A stretch of 64,000 nucleotides of DNA from Promethearchaeota archaeon. Its GTDB lineage: Archaea; Asgardarchaeota; Lokiarchaeia; Sigyniarchaeales; SOKP01. The stretch spans positions 127,128 to 191,127 of the forward strand of contig RDOA01000001.1 in assembly GCA_011364925.1 (NCBI GenBank). The letters are read 5' to 3'. Below the pieces are notes generated by a model. It made no database searches. It saw only the letters and a program-made list of their open reading frames with translations, and was not told the origin of the DNA. The translations under genes were made by a program, and so were the position numbers. Below, in pieces: positions 37,653 to 45,001 of the stretch (position 1 is its first letter; every line of letters starts with the position of its first letter).

Positions 37653-39059
37653 ATGGAATGGGAAAAAGAAACTGAAGTACTATTTAACAAAATAGTGGAA
37701 CAAATGCCTCAGGGTTTTCGACCATCCGTAGAACCTATGATTGTAAAAGCTGCTGAGAAGAGATGTCTTGAGCGAAACGGTGCCTATATCAATAATGCTG
37801 ATGTGGTTACAGGAATATTTGATATTATTCCTGAAGCATTTAAACCCATCATGGTTGAAGATTTAAAATCTTTAGATATTGATGTGGAACGCTATATTGA
37901 GCTTAAAGAAATTAAGGATAGATTAAAAGTAGAATGGGAAAAGCTTGAAAGAGGCTTTCATCCCGGAAACATACATTTCGCTATGTATGTTACCGATAAA
38001 TGTAATCAAAAATGCATACATTGTGCTGCAGATGATCAAATACCTCGGCCAGAATTATCCACCGAACAATGGTGTCAAATAATAAAAAATGTTGAAACAG
38101 GATTGCGAAATCAAGGTAGACACGCTTGTTTCGTTTGGTTTGGGGGTGAACCTACGTTGCGTAAAGATATCGGTGAGATTATGAAGTTTTGTAAGGAAAA
38201 TGATTATATCCACGCATTGATTACCAATGGAGTCTGCTTTGACGAAAAATTCGTTAAAATGTGCAAAGATAATAATATAAGTCACGTATTTGTAAGTTTT
38301 GACAGTACAGATCCAAAGAAAAATGACAAAATTCGTGGATTTTCTAATTCCTTAGACTATGCTAAGAAAGCTATAGATTTATGCTTAAAGTATGGAATTT
38401 TCGTGTGTTCTTCAATTACAATAATGAAACAGAATGTAGATGAATTAGAAGATTTAAAAGCGTTGTCTGAAAAATGGGGTTCGCAACCTTATTTCCGGTG
38501 TGTAGTTAAACAAAATCGAGCAGCAGAATTTTGGGACGAAATCGGTCTTAATACGGAAGAATATAAAAAAATGTACGATTTTAAGTACAAACACGCCATT
38601 GAAACAATAAGACAAGGTAAAGCGGGAACACTACCAGCTTATGAAATATACGATATGGTACCTTTTATGGAAAAGCCTAAAAACGATAAAGAAATGGCTG
38701 CAATTGAATGGGGGGTTGGATGCTTAGCTTGTCGAACTATGATGGGGATTGGCATTGATGGTACAATATACCCTGCGGGATATCCTACAACATTAACTCT
38801 TGGAAACGCACTTGTGGATAATTTCGAGGATATTTTAAATTCGCAGTTGTATAAAGACATTCGGGATAGAAAGAAGATTAACGGTAAATGTGCTTCTTGC
38901 CATCATTTAGAGTATTGTGGGGGCGGATGTCGTGTAACTGCTGAATACATTACTGGTGATTTTTTCGGATCCTTCCCATTTTGTTGGCATGAAAACGATC
39001 AGGAGCATACATCTAAAGCTGAAAGCATAAAGACAGAAGAAACTGAAATAATTGAATAA
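37653..39059 (+). CDS. Radical SAM/SPASM protein with PCP_red-like module (paralogue B)
   Basis: 468 residues, aligning with paralogue A residue for residue over the first 400 positions. Module 1-82 (MEWEKETEVLFNKIVEQMP, ending EAFKPIMVEDLKSLDID). Core C117-x3-C121-x2-C124 (TDKCNQKCIHCAAD) and WFGGEPTLRKD. In the SPASM domain the cysteine equivalent to C375 of paralogue A is Ala (GTIYPAGYP in place of GDVFPCDYP), while CLAC and the C-terminal CASCHHLEYCGGGC are kept. One auxiliary cluster may therefore have an open site or be lost. It begins 15 bases after paralogue A; the two probably form a pair of diverged function or a heterodimer. Confidence 0.88.
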   Translation: MEWEKETEVLFNKIVEQMPQGFRPSVEPMIVKAAEKRCLERNGAYINNADVVTGIFDIIPEAFKPIMVEDLKSLDIDVERYIELKEIKDRLKVEWEKLERGFHPGNIHFAMYVTDKCNQKCIHCAADDQIPRPELSTEQWCQIIKNVETGLRNQGRHACFVWFGGEPTLRKDIGEIMKFCKENDYIHALITNGVCFDEKFVKMCKDNNISHVFVSFDSTDPKKNDKIRGFSNSLDYAKKAIDLCLKYGIFVCSSITIMKQNVDELEDLKALSEKWGSQPYFRCVVKQNRAAEFWDEIGLNTEEYKKMYDFKYKHAIETIRQGKAGTLPAYEIYDMVPFMEKPKNDKEMAAIEWGVGCLACRTMMGIGIDGTIYPAGYPTTLTLGNALVDNFEDILNSQLYKDIRDRKKINGKCASCHHLEYCGGGCRVTAEYITGDFFGSFPFCWHENDQEHTSKAESIKTEETEIIE

Positions 39060-39095
39060 AAATAAATGATTAAAATCTAAAGAGGCGGGATTAAA

Positions 39096-40511
39096 ATGCG
39101 TGTACTTATTGTGTCTGGAAGCAGAGAGATTGTACATGTTATGGTTCCCCCTATAGGTGAAGCATATCTCGCAGCTTATCTTATAAAACAGGGACACGAT
39201 GTTAAAATACTTGATTTAACCCTTAGTGCTGATTATAAACATGATCTCGAAAAAGCCATTAGTTCTTTTAATCCCCAAATAATTGGGCTGTCTATACGAA
39301 ATATTGACTCGACAACATATCCTGGAAATTTATTTTTTTACTTACCTGTTAAGAATATTGTTTTGTATATTAAAGAGCTAGTTGAGCCTCAGGTTCCAGT
39401 TATATTAGGCGGTTCAGGATTTTCTATTTTTTCTGAAGAAATCCTTAAAGATTTAAATCACAATTTTGGCGTTGTTGGTGAAGGTGAATACGCATTTGCC
39501 GAAATTTTGAAATACATTGCTGATGGTAGAGATCCAAGAGAAGTTGAAAAGGGTATTTGTTTTGTCGATAATAATGGAGTTTATCATCAAAAACCTCCTT
39601 GGCATGTAGAAAACTTAGATGATTTACCTTTTCCTATACGAGATTTAATTGAAAACGATGCCTACTTTATCGACCCATTGAAAAAGTCTGGAACCTATTG
39701 GGGGAATATACAAACAAAGCGGGGCTGTTCTATGAATTGTATTTATTGCAGTTATCGATATGTTGAGGGATCGTATCCACGCTATCGTTCCCCTAAAAAA
39801 ATTGCCGAAGAGATTGAGTTAATGGTAAATAATTATGGAATTAAGAATATTTTTATTGTTGATAGTGTTTTTAATTTAGATTACGATCACGTTCAAGATA
39901 CTTGCAAAGAAATAATTAAAAGTAATGTGGATGTTAAATGGGGCGCAAACTATGCACCGAGCAAAAATTTTATTAATTTAATGCCACTCATGAAAGAAAG
40001 TGGTGCAGTGCATTTAGCAACTGGGATTGAGTCATTATCAGAAGAAATGTTGAAAAATATGCACAAAAATCGATCCCCAGACGATGCAATTCTTACTTCA
40101 CAAAAATGTATTGAGTTAGAGATTGAACAACTCATGCATATGATTGTTGGAGGTCCTGGTGAAACTCTAGAGACGATAAAAGCCTCCTTTAATCAATTAG
40201 AAACTATTAAGAGTTTTAATGGAGATTTATGGCAAGGGGATGGAGATGTATTGGTCTTTATAGGAATGAGAATCTACCCCCATACCCCTCTACAACTTAT
40301 TGCCGAACAAGATGGAGTAATTCAAATTGGTGAAAATTTGTTGAAACCTAAATTTTATATATCTCCCAAAATTAAAGAAGCAGATTTATTTAAGTTAGTC
40401 AGAGAATATGGTAAATCTAATCCAAGATGGATGATGCCAGGATTAGGTTTTAATAATCCAGATGGATTTGCTGAAATGAGCCAAGTACAATTTGCAATGT
40501 ACCAAAACTAA
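39096..40511 (+). CDS. B12-binding-type radical SAM protein of the operon
   Basis: 471 residues. A cobalamin-binding-type domain at 1-150 (VPVILGGSGFSIFSEEIL, VVGEGEYAFAEIL) precedes the radical SAM core with C211-x3-C215-x2-C218 (TKRGCSMNCIYCSYR), then FIVDSVFNLDYDHVQ, ATGIESLSEEMLKNM and MIVGGPGETLETIK. It is of the BchE/methyltransferase class. In a prenylated aromatic pathway it would fit ring or chain C-methylation or a cyclisation, by inference. It lacks the PCP_red-like module carried by most operon partners. Spacing is 36 bases from the gene before and 41 to the prenyltransferase. Confidence 0.87.
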   Translation: MRVLIVSGSREIVHVMVPPIGEAYLAAYLIKQGHDVKILDLTLSADYKHDLEKAISSFNPQIIGLSIRNIDSTTYPGNLFFYLPVKNIVLYIKELVEPQVPVILGGSGFSIFSEEILKDLNHNFGVVGEGEYAFAEILKYIADGRDPREVEKGICFVDNNGVYHQKPPWHVENLDDLPFPIRDLIENDAYFIDPLKKSGTYWGNIQTKRGCSMNCIYCSYRYVEGSYPRYRSPKKIAEEIELMVNNYGIKNIFIVDSVFNLDYDHVQDTCKEIIKSNVDVKWGANYAPSKNFINLMPLMKESGAVHLATGIESLSEEMLKNMHKNRSPDDAILTSQKCIELEIEQLMHMIVGGPGETLETIKASFNQLETIKSFNGDLWQGDGDVLVFIGMRIYPHTPLQLIAEQDGVIQIGENLLKPKFYISPKIKEADLFKLVREYGKSNPRWMMPGLGFNNPDGFAEMSQVQFAMYQN

Positions 40512-40552
40512 AATATGAAAAAAATATAAAAAAAGAACGAGGATAAAATAGA

Positions 40553-41725
40553 ATGGAATGGCAACCAGAAGTTGAACAACTCTTTGAGAGTATTGTATTA
40601 GGAGTTCCTGAAATGGTAAGACCTGCAGTAAAACCCGCGCTTTTTGAGGGTGCAGAAAAGAAATGTATGGAACGAAATGGTAAAAAAGTAGCTGAAGTGG
40701 ACTTGATTGTCGCTTTGTTTGAAGTAACACCCCCAGCTTTTCAACCGACAATGATTGAAGATTTGAAAAAACATGGAATAGATTATAATAGATATTTAGC
40801 AAAAGTACAATCAGAGTTTAAGTTGCATACCGATATTAATCAACTAGTAAAAGATATAATAAAAATTTCCGAATTCACGGGTGTACGAAGCAATGAAGAA
40901 GCAATCCGGAAGGGAATAAAAGCTTACGAAAAATTTTTTGCCGGAGCTCCTCTATCTATCAGAACTACTACAAAACCTAAAGAACGAAGGGATGTTGCGG
41001 CAAGATACGTAGAATTTTTTATTCCACATAACCCAGATCCCTATACAACAGCTATTAATAAAGGTATTTTGGTAAATGATGGGCATCCTATTCACGATAT
41101 GATTGTGGAAGCGATAAATACTTTCGAAATTATGGGTTATGGTGTTGATATTGATGCTAGTAGTGGATTATCTAAGATCTGGCCGTTTGTGGTTCCAGGT
41201 TCAATCGATCCTATCTTCGCTATGAAGTCAATACCAAGCAGTTTTAAAGGTTATAGAGATTACTTTGATAAACATAAATTAACAGCATTTAGTCTTTTTG
41301 CGTTTGATTTTTTGCATAATACAATTAATATTTATTTTATGTTAAAACAACCATTTAAATCATCCTATGAAAGTTGTGTTAGTCTTGTTGAAGATTTAGG
41401 GTTTAAAGTAGCATCTGAAGAAGCGATGAAAGGTTGTGTAGAAGCAGCGCATCTTAACTTTACTTTTAGTTGGAATTCAGATAAAATCGAAAGATTGTGC
41501 TTCGGCATAACATGTAACGATCCAAGCGAAGTTCCTATACACTTGCACCCATTAATAAAAGAATTTGTTGAAAAAGCTCCTTTACAGAGTGATTCAAGAA
41601 AATTCATTTGGGGGGTAACCTTTACGAATAATGGACTTTATTATAAAATCGAAAATGATTATAACGGGGCGATGGTGGACTTCTTACAAATGGGATGTAA
41701 AGCTGGATTAGATTATTACCAATGA
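40553..41725 (+). CDS. ABBA-type aromatic prenyltransferase (NphB/CloQ-like) with PCP_red-like module
   Basis: 390 residues. Residues 1-82 repeat the operon's helical module (MEWQPEVEQLFESI, ending PAFQPTMIEDLKKHGID). Residues about 100-390 line up with Streptomyces NphB as I recall it: PDPYTTAINKGI (NphB DPYATVVKEGL), IDPIFAMKSIPSSFKGY, LTAFSLFAFDFLHNTINIYF, FSWNSDKIERLCF (NphB LNWDTGKIDRLCF), and WGVTFTNNGLYYKI. Diphosphate-binding Lys and Arg equivalents K208, R314 and K365 are kept; the NphB Mg site Asp62 appears as E154. These soluble enzymes attach an isoprenyl chain to an aromatic ring. An archaeal member fused to this module is unusual. Good family confidence; acceptor and chain length unknown. 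Confidence 0.8.
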   Translation: MEWQPEVEQLFESIVLGVPEMVRPAVKPALFEGAEKKCMERNGKKVAEVDLIVALFEVTPPAFQPTMIEDLKKHGIDYNRYLAKVQSEFKLHTDINQLVKDIIKISEFTGVRSNEEAIRKGIKAYEKFFAGAPLSIRTTTKPKERRDVAARYVEFFIPHNPDPYTTAINKGILVNDGHPIHDMIVEAINTFEIMGYGVDIDASSGLSKIWPFVVPGSIDPIFAMKSIPSSFKGYRDYFDKHKLTAFSLFAFDFLHNTINIYFMLKQPFKSSYESCVSLVEDLGFKVASEEAMKGCVEAAHLNFTFSWNSDKIERLCFGITCNDPSEVPIHLHPLIKEFVEKAPLQSDSRKFIWGVTFTNNGLYYKIENDYNGAMVDFLQMGCKAGLDYYQ

Positions 41726-41763
41726 ATTTATATCAATAAAACTTAACTGGACTATTGTGAAAT

Positions 41764-42915
41764 ATGAGGTTTATAATAGACGGAGAGTATCAAAAAGAAT
41801 TGATTTCTCGAATTAGTAGAGAAAATTTACCAGTTTCACATATTATTGTCCATGTTCCCCTAAATCCCTTCGGTAATGGATCAATTTTCCTTCCTAAAGT
41901 TTTACCTAATTTAGAAGAATTCGAAAAATATACAAAACTAATTCAAGATTATGGAATCACACCTATTGCAGGTATCGATTCTACTTGTCAAGGAAATTTA
42001 GAAGCACATATCAAGCAAAACTCAGCATACAAGGTTCTAATTGGTGAACTCAAAGATTTAGGTTATAAGGAAATACTGGTCTCCTCGCCAAATAATGTCG
42101 GATTTCTTAAAGCCAATTTTCCTACGATACGAATTTATCTTGCTTATTCACAATACGTAACATCTCTAAATAGAGCAAAGATCTTCTTCGAATTAGGAGC
42201 TGATTCTATTACGCTGCATCCAGATGTAATTAGAAGTTTTTATGCATTAGAGAATTTTATCAAATTAAAAGAAAAGTGGGATAGCTCTTGTAACGTTGAA
42301 TATATTTTGCCATTAAATATTGGGTGCAATTGGGGCTGTATTCAGTGGTTTCAACACCATAATTTGCAAAGCCATCGAACAATAGCCTCTCCTTTGTCAT
42401 CGGAGCAACAAAATAATTCAGACATAGAAGATGCATTTGATTACCCTCTTCTTTATTGTTGGAGAAAACGACTTGAAAAACCCGTTAACTTTTTAAAAGC
42501 AGGGTGGATTTCTCCTGATAATATTGAATTATATGAAAATATTGGTTATTCTACATTCTTATTGCTAACAGGAGGATTTTCAGTAGATAAAATTGTGAAA
42601 ATCGTCCAATCATATACCAATAAATCTCTTAATAATAGTTTTAATGAGTTTTTAAATATCCCTCAACCATATGGTGCTTATTGGTCAAAAGATGAGTTAT
42701 CAAATTCGATATTACAGCTTGAACCTGAAGTCATTAAGGAGTTTAACAAGAATTTCCCGTATTATGTTACTTATCTTGATGAACGGGAGATAAACCATCA
42801 TTGTTTAAAATACGTTAGCAAACTCCCAAATGGAAGCTTTTCTGATAAGCAAAAACTGATTCAGTTAATCACTAATAAATTAAATGAAATTGAAAAAGGA
42901 GCAGTAAATAGGTGA
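41764..42915 (+). CDS. U32 peptidase/UbiU-UbiV-like protein (short form)
   Basis: 383 residues. A TIM-barrel-type sequence with the U32 order: IRIYLAYSQYVTSLNRAKIF, FELGADSITLHPDVIRSFYA, and then the Cys motif NIGCNWGCIQW (C188, C192) followed by HHNLQSHR, with C232 further on. U32 proteins such as UbiU, UbiV, RlhA and TrhP bind a [4Fe-4S] cluster and hydroxylate substrates without O2, rather than act as proteases. This member has no PCP_red-like or C-terminal Cys-rich extension. It ends four bases before the next U32 gene, implying tightly coupled synthesis. U32 assignment by motif order; cluster binding is inferred. Confidence 0.7.
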   Translation: MRFIIDGEYQKELISRISRENLPVSHIIVHVPLNPFGNGSIFLPKVLPNLEEFEKYTKLIQDYGITPIAGIDSTCQGNLEAHIKQNSAYKVLIGELKDLGYKEILVSSPNNVGFLKANFPTIRIYLAYSQYVTSLNRAKIFFELGADSITLHPDVIRSFYALENFIKLKEKWDSSCNVEYILPLNIGCNWGCIQWFQHHNLQSHRTIASPLSSEQQNNSDIEDAFDYPLLYCWRKRLEKPVNFLKAGWISPDNIELYENIGYSTFLLLTGGFSVDKIVKIVQSYTNKSLNNSFNEFLNIPQPYGAYWSKDELSNSILQLEPEVIKEFNKNFPYYVTYLDEREINHHCLKYVSKLPNGSFSDKQKLIQLITNKLNEIEKGAVNR

Positions 42916-42919
42916 TTTA

Positions 42920-44971
42920 ATGCGTATTTCCTTAGCATGTAATTGGAAATTAGATTTACTAAAACTATTAGAAACTGAAGATAGTATTAAATCGGTCGTC
43001 CATGATTTATACGGTACTTATGATCTTAGTTTTACAGGATCCGGTCGTCCATTTCTATTAATGCCTCATAAGGACAAATATGAAATCGAACATTATATCA
43101 ATAGGGTGCATGATTTAAATTTAAAATTCACTTGGTTATGGAATGGCAGTTGCCTTGGATATTATAAATTCAATTCTGAAGAACAAACAAAGGCATTAAA
43201 AGAACTTGATTGGCTTGACGACCTTGGTGTGGAGTATCTTACTGTCTCAGATCCATACCTTGCAAGGTTTGCAAAAATTCATCACCCAAAATTAAAACTT
43301 AAGGTTTCGGTGATAGCGGAAGTCAATTCTCTCTCCCGTTCGCTAGATTGGGAAAAGATTATTGGATCGAATGGAGTGCTGACCTTATCTATAATGCTTA
43401 ATAGAAACTTTCCACTTTTAAAGGAAATTAAAAAAACAGTGAAATGTGATATTGAATTGCTCACTAATGATTGCTGTCTCTTTGAATGTCCATTCCGCTT
43501 TTTTCATTATACTGAATGCTCCCATGCGAGTCAAACTCACGATATTTTAGAAGGATACTATAATGATTGGGCAACTATAGCCTGTCAAAATCAAAAATGT
43601 TTCAATAAGGAACAAGTTCTTATAAGTAGATGGATTCAACCGTCTGATCTTGATAAATATATTGAAATTGGAATTGACTATTTTAAGATCTCCGGTCGAA
43701 GATATGGAACTAAATGGTTATATCGAACATTAAAGGCATATAGTCAAAAATCATACGATGGTAATCTTGGAGAGATTTTTAATGGATACTCTTTTGTATC
43801 TGATCCTTTGGAACTTGCTGGTGCTCAGTTTTCCGAATTTACAGCAAAACAAGAAAAGATGGGAGGAAATCCAGATGACATGGGGATTATGCTGAGTGTG
43901 CCAGATTTTGATGCTGAATTAAGAGCTGATAAATTAAACACATTTATTGAGTATTTTCCATTTCAAGGAGCAAAGTGTAATGATAACTGTGGTATTTCAT
44001 GTAATTACTGTCATCAAAAGGCGGAAGATGCTTATTTCGTTCCCTCAAAACAAAATGCAGAATCTTATAGAAACTATATGCTATATCTTTTAAATTATCT
44101 AAACTCTGGTGATATGTTTTTACCAGAAGAACAGAGAAAAAATGAAAAACCTATTAATAAAATTGAATCAGATACCTATATTGGACTTCCTTGGATTCCT
44201 AAAGCAAAAAAATTTTTTGAGGAGGCTATGCTAATAGTTCCAATGGAAATGCAAAAAGCCGCAAAAAAGGGTATAGGGTATACTGCTGAAAGAACAGCAG
44301 AAAGAAAAGGATTAAGTCATGTGGATCAAGAGTTAATAACATCAATAATTATCGAGTTGGTCCCTCAACCGTTTAAACATGATGTAATTGATTTTTTAAT
44401 CGAAAAAAATATCGATCTCTCACTTTTTATGAGTGATGATGAAATAAAATACGCGAAATCTTTACCTTATGGAACAGAATTGATGGCTCAAAGAGCAAAG
44501 GAAAAAGGTCTCGTAATAGAAAATTCAAATTTTATTGAAAATGAGAAAAAAATAGAAAAAAATATTGAGGTGAAAATGAATTTGAACACAAAAGAAGAAT
44601 GGGAAGCGTATCTTACACGATTTATGAAAGCTTATAATGAATTACCTGATTTAGCTTCGATGTTAGAACCTGTTGCTCCGTTATTATTTCAATACGAAAT
44701 AACTGACAGACCTGAGATGAATTACTGGCAAAGAATTGAAAAAAACAGAATGGATTGGGGTATGGGAGAATATTCTGGTCCAGAAGTGCCAAAAATAATT
44801 CATAGAACCGATTTTGAGACGATGAAAAAAGTAAACTCAGGAGAATCTGATCCGATCCAAGCGACAATGGCAGGTACATATGTAGTTGATGGAGATCCTA
44901 CCAAATTAATGGCTTGTGCACCGCTATTGCCTCTTAATCCCAAAGCTCATGCAAAAGCGATGCAACAGTAA
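42920..44971 (+). CDS. U32-like protein fused to PCP_red-like and SCP2-like domains
   Basis: 683 residues, ATG preceded by GGTGA. Residues about 1-370 are U32-like: SVIAEVNSLSRSLDWEKI, then C185, C186, C190 in NDCCLFECPFRFFHY with SHASQ, a C222/C227 pair, and C353-x3-C357-x3-C361-x2-C364 (likely Fe-S ligands). Residues about 423-505 carry the operon's helical module (LPWIPKAKKFFEEAMLIVP). Residues about 553-683 resemble an SCP2 lipid-binding domain (IIHRTDFETMKKVNSGESDP, MAGTYVVDGDPTKLMACAPL). In E. coli the SCP2 protein UbiT and U32 proteins UbiU/UbiV jointly hydroxylate ubiquinone precursors without oxygen. One polypeptide here appears to join both activities. Confidence 0.72.
   Translation: MRISLACNWKLDLLKLLETEDSIKSVVHDLYGTYDLSFTGSGRPFLLMPHKDKYEIEHYINRVHDLNLKFTWLWNGSCLGYYKFNSEEQTKALKELDWLDDLGVEYLTVSDPYLARFAKIHHPKLKLKVSVIAEVNSLSRSLDWEKIIGSNGVLTLSIMLNRNFPLLKEIKKTVKCDIELLTNDCCLFECPFRFFHYTECSHASQTHDILEGYYNDWATIACQNQKCFNKEQVLISRWIQPSDLDKYIEIGIDYFKISGRRYGTKWLYRTLKAYSQKSYDGNLGEIFNGYSFVSDPLELAGAQFSEFTAKQEKMGGNPDDMGIMLSVPDFDAELRADKLNTFIEYFPFQGAKCNDNCGISCNYCHQKAEDAYFVPSKQNAESYRNYMLYLLNYLNSGDMFLPEEQRKNEKPINKIESDTYIGLPWIPKAKKFFEEAMLIVPMEMQKAAKKGIGYTAERTAERKGLSHVDQELITSIIIELVPQPFKHDVIDFLIEKNIDLSLFMSDDEIKYAKSLPYGTELMAQRAKEKGLVIENSNFIENEKKIEKNIEVKMNLNTKEEWEAYLTRFMKAYNELPDLASMLEPVAPLLFQYEITDRPEMNYWQRIEKNRMDWGMGEYSGPEVPKIIHRTDFETMKKVNSGESDPIQATMAGTYVVDGDPTKLMACAPLLPLNPKAHAKAMQQ
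44576..44971 (+). other. Possible internal translation start for a free SCP2 domain
   Basis: Within the gene at 42920 a strong GAGGTGA (44567-44573) lies right before an in-frame ATG at 44576 and a TTG at 44582, exactly where the SCP2-like domain begins. Initiation here would give a separate lipid-carrier protein of about 131 residues, similar in role to UbiT. The motif is seen directly; use as a start is inference. The spacing to the ATG (two bases) is short, to the TTG (eight) ideal. Confidence 0.4.
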
Positions 44972-45001
44972 GAATAAAATCAAAAATTAGGTGGATAATC
45001 A

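Noticed and set aside
36178..39059. A RiPP precursor peptide for the SPASM enzymes
   Set aside because: Gaps around the two genes are only 15-90 bases and hold no small ORF with a leader-like and Cys/Thr-rich core. The pair is better explained by the small-molecule operon.
41764..42915. Annotation as a true U32 protease
   Set aside because: U32 proteins studied in detail are cluster-bearing hydroxylation factors, and the Cys motifs and operon fit that better than proteolysis.
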